64,000 nt of DNA from Dermanyssus gallinae (GCA_003439945.1 QVRM01001985.1:1-64000), one strand, 5' to 3'. Positions 1-13,370 are shown, numbered from the stretch's first letter. The notes: generated by a model not told the origin, from the letters alone. A program made the numbers and translations.

Positions 1-152
1 CCTGCCAAGCTTAGCCTATCACCTTTCCTCAAGAGCTTTCGAGGTCTGAACTTTGTAATTTTTATCTCCACCATACTCAGACATTGTTTTAGATCCACTT
101 TACGATATACAAATCGCTCATTGGCATAGAGAATTCTTAAATATCTAAACAC

Positions 153-409
153 TGTGGCGACGTGGGCCGAGGGCACTAGTGCGCTAGTTACCGATTGTCA
201 TCTACAATGTGGGGTGCTCGCCAGGTTCGATCACTGTTGTTTACTGAATTTCTTAAGCGATGCTCTTTGAGAATAGATGATATACTAAATACCTCTGAGA
301 GTCAGCGGCCATGCTGCCACAATGACTGTTGGGCAAACCCTAGATATCTAAACATGTCCGGGCCCTTGGTGCATTGAAGATATGCCTCACGGCGAGTTCA
401 AGCCCGTAG
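153..409 (+). mobile_element. tRNA-derived SINE, family C, copy 1
   Basis: The same sequence recurs at 37735-37920 and 59226-59682, and its 3' half at 1213-1340. The head begins with GTGGCG..GTGG..GAGGGCAC and carries a polymerase III B-box-like AGGTTCGATC. The body then runs through 'gagagtcagcggccatgctgccacaa' and ends near 'tgcattgaagat'. It has no coding potential. The tRNA origin is inferred from the box B-like motif 50-70 bases into the element and from the repeat behaviour. Confidence 0.6.
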
Positions 410-1212
410 AGAAAAAACAGACGCCTTAGAATGTTAAATACAAAATATTTAAACAAAAGCGAAAACAATACTATTTAAGTACCTCACTCTAATATCATCT
501 GATTACAATCGTATGACAATATACTTGAATATATATCGGTATAAGCGGCGGGAGTGAACAAGGGCGTGATAACACAGCAATATGAGTCAAACCACTCCGT
601 TGACCGGCTTCCCTCGGTGTACACATATATGTGGACAGACACAAGATGGCATTCGTCATCTCCTTTAGGACCCGAGTAAGCGAAAATATCGATAATGAAG
701 AACTTACTTCTTTTTGAAGTATCCCAAGGTTCACCACCATCGGGGTAAAACGTTGGTGGCGATGGAATAAAACATTTCCAAAATCTATACTCCTTAAAGA
801 CTGGGTCGAAAGGCTATTGTTCAGGAAGTGGCAGTATCAAGCATATAGTTAAATCTTCGGCCAGAAGAGATGGTACACCATTCAGGGTAATAGCAACGGC
901 GCGGCCAGTCTTATCTAAGATTTCCTCAACGGAGTCATCGCCGCCGTTACTCCACATCCCAATGAAAGACAATTGCGAGATGGTGAGGACGACGGCGTTG
1001 TCATCACCTAACAGGAGCCTCGCCTGTTTGAGAAGGGGTCGATCAATAGACAGTCCTCTATTGGCCGGCCATTCGAGAGCCTTAAAGCTGGGCAGTGGTT
1101 GTGATGAAATGTATGATTTTTCAAACCCCTTTTTGAAATACAGGGGATAGAACACATGAGCGCCATGGCATGTTGTACCATTTTGATTATGTTCGGACGT
1201 TCTGCTAGTGAG
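410..1212. other. No gene recognised
   Basis: Non-coding sequence, possibly intron of the receptor whose last exon lies at 2352-2663. There is a minus-strand open frame at 814-1155, but no conserved motif and no convincing splice sites. Confidence 0.4.
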
Positions 1213-1340
1213 TTCGCAGTGGCGATTTCGACCTGAGTTCTAAGTCATTGAAAATAGGTGATGAACCATACCACAAAAAGTCAGCGGCCATGTTGCCGTA
1301 AAAACTGCTGGGAAAATCGTGGATATCTAAGAGGTTTGCA
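1213..1340 (+). mobile_element. SINE family C, partial copy
   Basis: Shares with the copies at 153 and 59480 the string 'agtcagcggccatg.tgcc', the following '..ctg.tggg.aaa' and 'gatatctaa'. The head is very diverged, so this is an old or 5'-damaged copy. Confidence 0.5.
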
Positions 1341-2351
1341 AATTGGGGTTAAAATTACTAAATCAAATCAAATCAAAAGAAAGAAAGTGCAGATCGTTTC
1401 GTGAAAATCCAGCAAATATATTGGACGATCAACAACAAATTTGTTTTTTCACTTCCAAGTGAGTATAATATTCACTTCATGTTCAAGGTTGTCCTCATAC
1501 TCTGTTATCTTCTTCGCTATTCCGGCGAGAGAAGTAGTGCAACAATGCATGTTCCAGTGCTGCGCCTGGAATTGGATTGCGGGGGTACTTGGCACGCTTC
1601 TGCAGGAAAAACCGCCACGTGCACAGCTCGAACTCGTCGTGAGAGGCGGCCGTTTGAATATCCCAAGTAGTGATAACCATGAAACTAGGTGCATGCTGTA
1701 ACGTGGCGACTGTCACATGCAAAACCAGGCCAAAGGCGCAAGGCATTGAATACGTCCAAACCCCAACCTCCCGTTTAGCCTGTTCGACTTCAGCTTCCTG
1801 CTCCGAAATAAAATATTCGAGGGGTAGTGCACGCGGCATCATCTTCATTCTTAGTCGGATTGTTACAGTCGTGGTGGACAGCCTGACATGAGATACAGAA
1901 AACGGCATCTTGCTCGCATCGACAAACAAGGTACCTGCTTCATGTATAATGAAAAGCACTTCTAAAATTGGTTGAAAGTCGTCAGTATGAGGTGATTCCA
2001 TACCCCGTCAAGACTATATCAACTTCAAAAAAAAAGAAAAGAAAAAAGTGAGGACATTTTCAATGTAGCCTCGATAGATAAACTCAATTTAGAAAATCCT
2101 GGCGGTATTTAAGGTAAGCGTGAGTTGCCAACGAGAGTCGTGCATTATGTATTCTATTCTATAGCAAGCCAGTTCCTACTGACTAACATACAATAGTGAC
2201 ACGAAGAAGCGTACTTTATAAACTGGAAAATTCTCAGTCGTATACGGCTAAACATTGCTTGTGGTGTATACGCGTATGTATAATATTTCACATCTGATTT
2301 GTGGTTTCTCTCCGGATCATCGCTATCCCCCCCCGGGGTGCGTGCGGAGTT

Positions 2352-2663
2352 AGGATTCAGTGGATGGCCGACAGTGGCCTACTGAACCGTTGGTGGAAGG
2401 AAATTGCCGGCGAATGGAACGGTTGCTCTCGTGGAGATCCGCTCGAGTTGGACGCGCTCTCACTGACGGATTTTGAGTCGATCGCTTATCTGTGGCTTCT
2501 GGGCCTCGCTTTTGCGTTGGTGGCCTTCGGCCTGGAAAAGGCTCCCCCCGGTTGTGGTTGCTGTTACATTCAGCGATTCTGGTCCGGATTTGGGCACTGC
2601 TGCTGCGGCTGCACCCGGAATGATCCTGCAACGCTGTTGACGCAAAAGAACACCACAGAGTAA
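2352..2663 (+). CDS. Ionotropic receptor (variant iGluR family), last exon
   Basis: The exon encodes the end of the ligand-binding S2 lobe and the last membrane helix (M4) of an ionotropic glutamate receptor-like channel. The frame shows the typical 'aDSGLLnrWw' helix, a cysteine (N-G-C-S) in the position of the conserved S2 disulphide, the linker 'LELDALSLTDFESIAYLW', and an M4 helix (LLGLAFALVAFGLE). A short Cys-rich cytoplasmic tail ends at TAA 2661-2663. The frame is open from about 2298 and also reads IAIPPRG just upstream, which resembles the S2 strand before this helix. The exon start is placed at one of the AGs near 2351-2361 after a pyrimidine/C-rich tract. Upstream exons were not found and may lie outside the window. 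In arthropods such receptors act in smell, taste and temperature sensing; the subtype cannot be told from this piece. Confidence 0.6.
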   Translation, partial: RIQWMADSGLLNRWWKEIAGEWNGCSRGDPLELDALSLTDFESIAYLWLLGLAFALVAFGLEKAPPGCGCCYIQRFWSGFGHCCCGCTRNDPATLLTQKNTTE

Positions 2664-2889
2664 GATGTGACCAGATTTCTTGGACGCCGGACACAATATA
2701 GCCGCCAGCTTCATCCGTGGCTACTGATTTTGGCATACTTCTAAGGGACTACTGCTGCTGCTGCTGCTACAACTGCAATCCCAGCAATAGGTCTAAGTAA
2801 CCGGTCGCCAATACAAGTTCATAGTGATAGCTCAGCATTGTTTAATTACCATATATAGTCTTACAGCTTCCTTTATCTTATTGATTTAC

Positions 2890-2895
2890 AATAAA
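2890..2895 (+). promoter_or_regulatory. Poly(A) signal AATAAA for the receptor gene
   Basis: AATAAA lies 227 bases after the stop codon of the receptor exon, followed by TG/TT-rich sequence. Confidence 0.45.
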
Positions 2896-3023
2896 CGGCT
2901 TAAAATTCAAATATGAATTTGATTTCATTCGATTTATCTACGTTGGACAATCAGTCATCTTCTCTACGCATCCACGCCTTCCGCCTACGCCACGCCTCCC
3001 TTGATTCCTTCATATAGAAATTG

Positions 3024-3457
3024 CTACTGACTCTTGCTCCTACATTCTAGTTTCAAACGATATTTAGTCTCGAACTCCGTTTCGTCTTCTCGTGCGAAGT
3101 CTTGCACGGGTCGACGCACGTGCCGTAAGTTTTGTGTAAAGTTCCCGGGAACGTCGCTGCTTGCCGTGATGTTCCCGTTCCCGTTGATTGTTCTGTTCTT
3201 GTCGCACGGATTGTAACAACAACAACCCATTGCCTTCTGGCTGATTATCTGTTCCCCCTTCGGCCGTAGGTGGCGTAGACTGGCCCGGACCAGCCTACTT
3301 ACATGTTTTTCATTCGTTATAGGAGGCCCAATGTTGTCTGCTCCAATGTTGTACCGAGGATAATCTGCTTCATCAGCATCTGGGTATGCGCGGCGGTGTC
3401 GCACATACTCGGCTAGATTGTTTCTGAAGTGCTGCTTGCAGCCGATAGCATTCGTCC
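3024..3457 (-). CDS. Possible terminal coding exon(s), unrecognised protein
   Basis: An open frame runs from an acceptor-like 'ggtcgccag' at 3458 to TAG at 3024. It reads TNAIGCKQHFRNNLAEYV, then an acidic Tyr/Pro stretch ending near NIGPPITNEKH. A GTAAGT right after that His (3297-3302) could be a donor, with a short intron re-entering the same frame near 3206; the frame is open through it either way. The C-terminal part is charged (about LRHVRRPVQDFAREDETEFET). The phase into 3457 would be 1. It lies tail to tail with the receptor gene. I do not recognise the protein, and a chance ORF remains possible. Confidence 0.3.
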
Positions 3458-4486
3458 CTGGCGACCGAAATTGCTTTCTTCATGGCGAATCTTCTAGGAA
3501 GCCGCGCGCACATTTTGCGTCTTGCTTGCTCGTCTCGTTATTATAGACTCGGTCGCTCCGGTCTCATCTACTAAGCACGTAGCTATACTCCTTAAAACTG
3601 CCAACCAGCTCCTGATAATCATAAGACAATAAGTAAGACGGTAGCATTTTTATTTCTAAACATGTCAGCTTCGGCCGCGGACATCCAGAAAGAAGGCAGT
3701 GACGGGGAATCAGAGCGAAGAAGAGTGTAGAGACAATACCGTTTCCATTATTGGCACCACGGAATGCGTAAATAAGCTACCGTTGTTAAAACCTATGAAA
3801 TACGTTGGCGTAAATGTAATGTTAAAACTCAGTTAATAAAAATACCAGAGTATTTACGGGACGATGTTGCTCTCGTTTTTACAAGGCTATTATCACTGCC
3901 CTACAACTCTACAATCACTGAGACAACTTGCCACAAAGATTGCCTTGTACCTGAAGAGATGTTCGATATTATTAGTTATCAAACTGCACAGTTGCATACG
4001 GCCGTGCTGGAGCGGGTGGATATACATGTTGTACGGTTGTGTAAAGAAATTAGGTAATGACACACGTATTCTCGTCAAGTTACTTTCAGCAACGCCCCTG
4101 ACTCAATCCAGTAATAAGTCTACCTTATCAGAGAAAAAGTAAAAAAAATTCTAAGCCACCTGCCTAAAGTCTAAAAAACTTATTTATTATTATTATTATC
4201 TTATCCTAAGATTAAATGCTATTATCAAGTTCTGAAAATGGTGTGCAAATGATTATTTAGGTCCGGTCCAATTCTACTTTAGGATTTCAAGCTTTTCTCA
4301 ACCAATCATACCTTTTAATGCATTAGTATAAATGCATCAGGACATAGTCGCTAATGTTCTTCTTAAGGTGCACCACTTCGATGAACGAGACGGTTTTAAT
4401 GAGATGACAAATTTGAAGTCATAACAACCGAAGGCAAAATTGGCCTTAGCTAGGTAGATACGCCTAGGACTTTCCTTATCTACGCT

Positions 4487-4535
4487 TTTCTAGGACGTCC
4501 TTATTTACGCTTGGTAAATAAGGACGTCCTAGAAA
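4487..4535. repeat. Perfect 22-bp inverted repeat with 5-nt loop
   Basis: The left arm 4487-4508 is the exact reverse complement of 4514-4535, around the loop GCTTG. The core of each arm is 'ctaggacgtccttatttac'. A diverged direct copy of the left arm ('cctaggactttccttatctacgc') sits immediately upstream at about 4463-4485. It could be a foldback-element remnant or a hairpin-RNA-like stem. Confidence 0.7.
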
Positions 4536-5579
4536 TCCTAAGCGCACCAATAAGGGTCGAGCAGACATCAAAGTTGTCCTCTGGAGGCACATTTAAACCA
4601 GTGCTTCCGACTAGACGATTGTTATAGTATGATAATTGCGCAGAAACTCTTCGACCAGCAGTCCGTACCGGAAATTGTTATTCTAGTGATGGTTCGCTGG
4701 AGACTGGTTTACAGCTTTACTTTTGTCACAGTTAGTCACAATGCTAGATCACAATATAATTTGTCATTAGCCAGCGTCTTAGGAATAGAAGCTTCGCTGT
4801 GCAAATCGTTTGACTGCTCTGCATGCAAAAAACAGCGTACATCTACCGAGTTGCCTAAGAAGCCCTAACAAATCGACAAAGCATATGGAACTGAACGCCA
4901 TCATCAAATGAGCTCGTTGAAAGGCCAGGATACTATGCACCCTCGAGTTTCGCAATAGAGGCCTTAGGGTCGATATTGTGTTAACAACAGTGCCTTGCAC
5001 CTTTTTCCTCTTACTCCTGTGTGAAGCCTAGCGTGGGTGGTGCTTTTCTGCAGAAATTATGTCCGCATAGCTTGAAGAAGATAGCTTCATGTTTATGTGT
5101 TTGTTTAAGTTTAATTTTGAAAGGTTTTAAGGTGTCCTAAATGTCTACTCAGTCCACTAGAATTGTAATCGTTTGTAAACCGCTAGGGGAATTTTTAAAT
5201 GATCAAAACTCGGCGGTTGAACTGGTCACATTGAAACTGACTGAGAGAAATATAAGCAAATAGGATAGACGGATAAAGTTCCTTGAATCCAAATTTAAGT
5301 GCGATGGGCTTTGAAGAGCACGAGGTGATGTCAATTAAACAGATAACCAAGGATGTGAAAGAAAGTTGACGAAACAGGCCAAGGAAAGATGAAAAGCCGA
5401 TATGAAAAGAATGACATTCTTGCAATTGTACAGGTAACAAAAATAAATATGGTTGAAAAATGTTATTTACTCGAACTCGCAAGTTTCAGGGTTGTTCGCT
5501 GACTGCAAGGCCGGTATGCCTTACACCCGGCTGCTGGTGGCCAGATACTCGGAAATTAAAAGCGTTCGGAGTAGAGCGT

Positions 5580-5582
<3 letters not shown>

Positions 5583-5620
<38 letters not shown>
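5583..5620. repeat. (TA)n microsatellite
   Basis: An uninterrupted TA dinucleotide run of about 37 bases. Confidence 0.9.
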
Positions 5621-5624
<4 letters not shown>

Positions 5625-6659
5625 AATCCATAGAGCACATCATGCTGAAGTGCGACGAGTTAGGAGAAGGTGAGAACAGTGCCTTTGACCGAGGCATTAG
5701 GTTTCTGTGATAAACCACTATGGCAAGAGATAAATGAAACCAAAACGCAGGCTAGGGGAATGGCATATATTGTAAGGGAATCATAGGGAAACACTCCAGG
5801 ATGCTTTTAAAAAACACGTATATTAATACCATGGTAATAATATAATAGTATACGAAGCCAGGAGCACGCCGTGTGACATGCTGCACAGCAAGCGCATCTC
5901 ATTCAAAAGGTATTCCACAAGGTATGGATATATATATATATATATATATATTATAGTAGACTGGTGTCGACGCGTTCGGCCAACGCTCCTGTAAACATTT
6001 TGCAAAATAGGCAACCTAGTAGTGCAACTCCCACCATGCTTGAGCTACGCAAAATTTTAAGAATTTAGACTGCAAGTGAGTACATACCTCGTCAAACACG
6101 AATGTATTACTTAATCAACCCTTTTTGTTCGTGGTGGGAAATGCTCTTTAATCGAACCGCCTAATAACAGGGGTATTAGTGTAATACTGATACAACTACC
6201 TGCACTTTCAAGTCTATTGCTTCTTCGAACAATTTTCAAGTTGGTCATCAAGAAAAAGGACGAATCACCTTGGGGAGAATAATATGTCAAAACCAATATA
6301 TGGCCACAAAATAACCTATCAAAGTGTGCAAACTTTGAGTTAGCATTATATCGATAATACAATATGTGGAGTGCGGTCTTTAGGTGCATCTTTCAAAGCA
6401 CACCAATTGTACGTATACGGAGGCAAGTACAAATGATAAAGAAGAATAAACTTCAAATGTTGTAAATGCGAGCTTGCCCTTACTAACGACGAGGAAGACG
6501 ATAAAAACGAAGAGCCCCCACTTGGATGAAGATGAAAACAAAGCCGCTACCTTTCTAAATGAGAGCAACAATTATGCAGCTTCAACTGACTATTAACAAT
6601 GTGGTTACTAAAATAGTACTTTAGAGATGAAGATCAACAAACGGTGCGATAGCCTGCCA

Positions 6660-8700
6660 GACAACACTAATGGTACAACTTGATGCGGCATGTGTAAGTG
6701 AAACATGGCTAACGGAAAATGCCTTGTGCGCAGAACTGTCTTACGGTTCCGAAGCCAGAACGACAATTGAGGTAGCCATAAATTATCCCACTTCTGACAC
6801 CATGCTATGTAGATGCTATCTTGATGCAAGAAGCACACTAGCAGGATCACGATCTACAGCCAGACCGTGCAATAGGCATCCAATCTGTGCAGTGTGCTCT
6901 AAAGTGAGAGAGGCATTTTATTGAGAAGAAGAACATTATGCTACAAATCAATGACACAGTTGTCTAAAATAATTTATTAGTTAACACATAACCTGTAACA
7001 GAAAGTGACACCTATGGAAGTATAAGTATGGACGAGACGGAGTCGCTTTTCTTATAAATTCTGCTCTGCACGGAAGTATTGCGCTAGAAGTCACGTCGGA
7101 ACTTGTGGCAGTGATACACATCTCAAACCTAGTGAGATTGATCTGCACCTATTTGAGCCCAGTGGGGTCTTTATGAGAATTAAATCATCGCATAAGAGAT
7201 CTCACCGACGATCTTTGGCGTCCGCTAGAAGCCGACTAAACCATGTCATGGCTGGCGACTTTAACTAGCCACAAATTAGCTGGAACCTTTGAACGTGCCC
7301 GCAGTCAGGAACGCGGAGCTCCGGGCAAGACGACGATACTGCTGTATCCGAAGAATCGAAAAAGGAAGAAATATTTCCTGGACAGTCCTACTAGACCCTC
7401 CTACAAATTAGATCTGACATTCCCAAACGTCCGCTCTATTGCAGATGTTGCGATTGGGACGCCACCGATCAGGACTGATCACCTCATGGTAACCTTTATA
7501 GTGACATATATGACTTGACCCTGGAAGACGACATTAAGTAACCAACCTGATTTGTAACTTTAGTAGAGTTGATAACGAAGGTGCGATTTGCAACCTTGAA
7601 GTGACAAATTGGAATCCGTTCTTCTCACCACCAGAATGTAAAAGAAATGTATGCATTTAGGAACTCTTGTCATTATGGCTATCAAGGCAAGGCAGCCGTC
7701 CTGGGCGATAACCAGTCGGCCCTTAATCGTGGGCAGTCACCTATCCGTACAGTTATATAATCTATAAGTTATATAACCTGGGCGTCACCTATCCACCAGC
7801 CACATAACCTATATAGTACGCCTTGGCTCCCATGATCGACGGACCAAGGAATGTTACTATACGGAGTAGTTTGTAGTGTAGGAAAGCTAGCCGACTTTCT
7901 ACTTGTGTGGAGGTGCCCGCAAGGGCACTTCCTCATAAGTAGAAAATCACGGGAAAACATGCTGGAGCGAGTCATAGTGACACCCCGCGCACCTGATACC
8001 ATACACACAATGCTGTCCATGCCTGCAAAACCGCCGGTTGGCGTAGGCAACAGCACCAAGGCAAAATAAGAGGCGACTGACCAGAGCAATTGCGGATGAG
8101 AGAAGGACGACAAATAACGGCTTTAAGTTAAAGCGGATAAGTTGTTACGAATGTCAATCACTATAGGGAGTTAAGTAGCGCAGCCTCGGGCAACAACCCC
8201 GCAATTTACAAGTACGTTCAACGCCGCTTAGGAGTCAGAGGCAATATTGCATCGTTAAAACGCAAAAAAATCACGAATCACGAGATTCTGCGTGTTTTTG
8301 CGGCACAAGGAGACCTAGCACCTAAATTACTTTCTACCGGCACCAGCGACTCTCCATCTGATGGATGACGTCGATACGCCTCCAGAATATCTGTTTCCTC
8401 ATCTGAACCGTATAGCAAATGGTGGGGAGAAGGGGAGAGAGCGCGACACTAGAAACCTGCATAAATATACCGAAAGTGTGGTAGATCGATATGCGTGTCG
8501 CTATCGACCATTTTCCGCCGTTCTTTTGACGAGAAAAGAGTACCCGATATGCTCCGTCGTGCAAAGAAAGGACTCAAAAAGGATCTACAAGTGATCCGCA
8601 CAACAAGCGTCTATGATATTTGCTCCGTGTAACCCACAGTGATTAAGCAATTTTCCATAATGAGAGCACATTACTTGACAATTTAAAATCTGCATTCGAT
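6660..8700 (+). mobile_element. Decayed CR1/jockey-like LINE (endonuclease and start of RT)
   Basis: This is the remains of ORF2 of an APE-type LINE, broken by stops and frameshifts. From left to right it shows an endonuclease 'DAACVSETWL' (near 6675), 'YGRDGVAFLINSALHG' (near 7025), the 'MAGDFN.PQISW' strand (near 7250), and 'KLDLTFPNVRSIADVAIGTP' with '(T)DHLMVTF' (7410-7500). Next comes the linker 'GNNPAIYKYVQRRLG' (near 8200) that precedes the RT domain, and an RT motif A-like 'LKSAFDSATHEK' (near 8685). The order matches the APE-RT layout. The rest of the RT domain is not recognisable. It is non-functional. Confidence 0.65.
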
Positions 8701-9102
8701 TCGGCTACACACGAGAAACCTATACTGATAATATATGTATGCATACGTTCATAAATTCGGCGCAAAAAGGGCACGCTTTAGTCGATATGCTAACATGCAA
8801 AAGATCAAGTCCCTAACGTGGAGCTGAATATGCAGTCTCAGCAGTTAATAACTGCCTGCAGAATTAACTCATCTACGCACTCTACGGCGGATCTAGGACG
8901 TTGTGACAATACGTTCGACGAAAAACACTGTAGCATCGGTCTGTTGTTTACCAGCTTTGGGCCAAACATCTTATTGATATTAAGACCGTTAAATACTTTG
9001 CAGACTCCAAACATGGCATATTATATACACATATACATGTATACACGGTTCTTAGTTCTTTCTACCAGCACACAATAGGCTGCAACTTTTGCCGCTGATC
9101 TT

Positions 9103-9456
9103 TTATGAGCAGAGCATTGGACGATGTATCTTGGCAATTTGACCGCCGTGAAAACTATGCGAGGAGCATCTCCTCGAATAGAGCAGGGGTACTCCCGCGA
9201 CACTTTCCGATACTGCTATGCCGCCGGGCATAGCTGTGACATGTACACTGCCCGACTCGAGGCCCGTACTACCTGCAATTCTGCAGAGTTTAAAACAAAA
9301 CCAGAAAACAAAGATACGCAAGAATGATAATCTTGAAAGTGTAAGTTAATGATTAACTATTAGATGTTCGCTAAGCTATGGCATGAAATTGTTTTGCACC
9401 AGACCACCATGGTACTGTTTAAAAGTATACTGTATACAATATATATAGAGAGAGAG

Positions 9457-9507
<51 letters not shown>

Positions 9508-12418
9508 ATTGAAAACAATTAAATATAAACGTAAAAAACCAAAAAAGGGTAAACGTACGCAAGACATACTCATTTGCACTTGGTGTTCGAGCACCGTAAA
9601 TCATATACACACGTTCTAGAGCTTCAAGAAGGCGAACACTCAAGAAAATAATTGCAAGCATTAGATGTACTCGTGCTTACTGACATGTTTCAGCACTTGG
9701 CAGTACGCATGCAAACTATTTATTATCACACTTCAAATGCTTAATTCATGGTCGCAGATAGTGTCATGGCTGACTGCAGCGAAAACGCAGCTTCAACTGT
9801 GAGCACCATGACCTTAGCCAATATATGTATAAGTAATAACCAAAATAATAATGATTGGAATATGCAGTAATCAAAGGTAGTGATTCAAGACGATAACATA
9901 AAAGCAGCAGAGACAAAAACCACACATTTAAGGACCCGCTATATAAAACGTACCCGTGCCGTTCATGAAGGGCCCGACAGTCTTCGATGAGCCGACTTTG
10001 GCGTTCCCTTAGTGAATTCATGAAGTCTAGTACCTCGAGCACACCACGCGGCAGGCCAACGTCATAAAGAGCCTGATTCAGCGAATCGACATGCGCGATA
10101 CCGCCCCGAAGTGCTTCACGATCCTGAAACGTAGTCCGAACATGAATGTGCCCACCAGCAAGCACCAAAGACATGCATGGCTTTAATAAGGCTTAATTTG
10201 GCAACGCCGATGTTCCTTAACTCTACTGGCTGAGAATCATTTGGCCCTGCAGCTAATCAACGAACGTTATGATGTGCATCGTAATATAAATGAGACAAAT
10301 TAAATCGTACGAAAACAAGTCACACGCGGTAACACCTATGTTGTGCGCCGCTTTCTTAAGAGAAATTGATGATTTGCTTATCTTTTTTGCCGATGTCAAA
10401 CAATCTTTTCTACGACATATAGAGTTTAAGGTCGCTGGTACATCGGTCGGACAGTATATTGTTTTTCAATGTTACGTCCACAGTTTGCATCATTGATACT
10501 TAAAAGCAGCAATTATTTTGAAAATGCAAGAACGAAATACTTATATATAGATACCAATACTTTAGGTACGTTTTAAAAACAGAACTCAAAATAGATATAT
10601 AACTGAATGACTAGTACGACGGTGGTCCCGTGCTAATAACATCGTCCAAGTAGAATAAACGTTGCTATTATTCACTGGCTCTAGCAACGAAAAGAACGAA
10701 ATATAGCGGGGGCCTTACAAAGGCAAGCACGGATTATCGGGACACTCGAGCAAGACTGTGGCATAGCAGCGACTTACCTGGGCATCTCTTAAGCAAGTGC
10801 CAATCCTCGACAGGAACTCGGTGAAGGTCGGCCAACATATAAGAGAGAAACCCGTCATGGAGCGAAAGCCCGCCAAGCGCGCAAACACCAAAGAACAGTG
10901 CGCAGTGCACGTGAGACAGATAACCCTATACAACACGATAGTTAACGCATCCAAGGCTTCAATTAATAACTGTTTTGTTCATCCCCGCACGCCACATATC
11001 ACACCATATATTATATACCCCTTGAAAAATTATATGACAAAGACGACCTTTATTATAAGCTTAATTTAGGCAGGCCAACTGTATGCCCTTATAGACCTTA
11101 CACTGTTTTTACTCGCTTACGCAGGTGAAGGCCAAACAGATAAACAGAAAGAACGTACAAAAACTTAAATAAAGAACTGTCGAATACCAGACGTTTCTTC
11201 TATTACGAGAGCTTAGTGAATCACGAAAATGTCGTCCAACTGGTGGTGCGAGATTGACAAAGCCAATTTGTGCAAGCATACTAGAAAAGGGACGTATCGA
11301 GTACTTTAAAGGTGTTTTAGTTACCCCACCTACTACAAGAAATATTAGACTGCGGTTCCCCTCTAAATTGATTTATTCGCACCGCTATATAGAACACTTT
11401 CTCGCGTTAACCCATGCAAAGCTGTCGCTGAAACCAACCTCGATAAAATGAAATCAGGATCTAGAGGCAGACACTGCAGGCCGGCCTCTTTCGCTGGAAT
11501 ATCGGATAACGCCACATGACCCATCTGTTCAATGAGAGAACCAATACGACATACTTTTCGTTAGCAAAAGTGACCCTAACGCATGATGATTCTGCTTTTA
11601 TATTAAACTAATATTTTTATTCATCAATTCAGATTCATACAAGTTTGTCTAAGCATTGATTGATGTAAATTATTCTGCTTTTTTCATGTGAGAGAATAGA
11701 GTCGTTAAAAGGTGAACTATGCGTTCGTTGTCCCTGATTGGCCTACTGGTTCCTGTTAAAGACCAAACAGTGATCTATTATATATATATATATATATATA
11801 TATCCTTAAAACGTCTCACAAAATTTGGATTATTGGAAATCTTATAATAAAACGTTCACCACAAAATTAAATATCGTCTAACGCGATTTGAGTTTCGTCC
11901 GGTAGTCCTTATATAGGCCCGCATCTATTTTGCTATAGGGGTTACGCCCTCTTGGACCCTTATCAGGTGTCTGATGTTTCTGAGGATTTGCAAAAAGCGT
12001 AGAACGTCGTGCAATAAAAACGTCGAACAAAGCGTGTTGTTTTTCTCTTTATAATCATGCTTTTCTTGAGACTCATATAACCAAAAAGATACGCTCTCTC
12101 ATTAGATTGCCCTAAAATACACCAATAAATTAAAAAAAGACATACGCTAAGCTGTATTATTTAAACGTATAAATATGCCGACAAAGTTGTGACGTAGGGA
12201 TTTTATGAGCATGTGTTACATTAACCAGCTGCTCCATAGGTGATCTGACATAGTTGTTTAAGGGACTCCCGAGACTTCAGCGTATTGTGCAACGTGAATG
12301 TTAAAGTACGATGGACTGGTTATCCTTGAGAGACAACGGGAGAGCAAACAATGAGTCAGCAGGTAACACGGTGTAAACGAGAAGTAAATTCTCGTAAATA
12401 GCCTTAAATAAATGCTCT

Positions 12419-12479
<61 letters not shown>

Positions 12480-13329
12480 GTGTGTAAACGAACAAACCGC
12501 AGTAGATGCGATGAGCTTCGTGGACTGCTCGATATGTCTCTCAAGAGCAACGATGTGCCGAACGATGACATCCGCCTGAGAAAGAACCAATCCTTCTCTC
12601 GGATGTAGCACTGGCCTTGGCTCATCGTACAGGACAGGGCCTAATTATAGTAGCACCGGTAGCGAGAAAAGTATGCACATTAGTTGCGATGTTACTACCA
12701 CAGCGATAACAAGACAACAATTAAAAGTCATCAGAAGAGTACCAATTACAACGGTTACCAACTAGTTAGGCAAATGGAACTCCACCAACTTACTGAGTAG
12801 TGTTCCACCGTTAAATGTCGTTTGACTGTGCTGCACCGACAGGTGGCAGATATCGATACCGAGATAGAAACTACAACATCATGATCACCCTCGTATACTT
12901 GTTACCGGATCGGATCTAGTTAAAGCATTCTAGTACTTACTGGCAGCGGTAGTAACATCAATTATGTCAAGTTAGGCGTTAGTATGTAGGTTTACAACCG
13001 GATCGACTTTATCAGGTCACCGAGACTCGACTCGAACAAATACGGCAATAATAAAAATCACCGATGTTATTTTGAACGGTGGCCATAAAACACTCGGCGA
13101 AACTGACATCATCAAATCACGTCATTATTTGTGGAAGAACCACGGCAAACTTGTCGCTGTCTCCTTACAAACTGACAGAGTAATCCACAGCCGGCAAGGA
13201 ACATGTGCTTATGTTCAATTCCAATTTAGACTAGATCCGCCTAGAGGTTGATTTCTATACAGACAAGCCGCCTCCCAGAAAGTGGGGACAGTGGAATTGA
13301 AATCGGCAGATAATAGGTGCCCTCTCTCT

Positions 13330-13370
<41 letters not shown>

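Larger units (their letters stand above)
3458..6659. other. Non-coding stretch with hairpin and microsatellites
   Basis: I see no supported gene. It contains a perfect hairpin at 4487-4535, (TA)n at 5583-5620 and about 5929-5952, and AT-rich unique sequence. Confidence 0.45.

Noticed and set aside
1495..2001. 168-codon minus-strand ORF with hydrophobic patches resembling a receptor membrane region
   Set aside because: The nearby receptor exon is on the opposite strand, no splice sites join this ORF to anything, and no conserved motif is convincing. Probably a chance frame.
10715..10954. Longer reading through exon 4 of the 9.1-13.7 kb gene (80 codons)
   Set aside because: A ~100-base AG-free pyrimidine-rich tract ends at 10817, the natural acceptor; only the 39-nt exon keeps the phases consistent.
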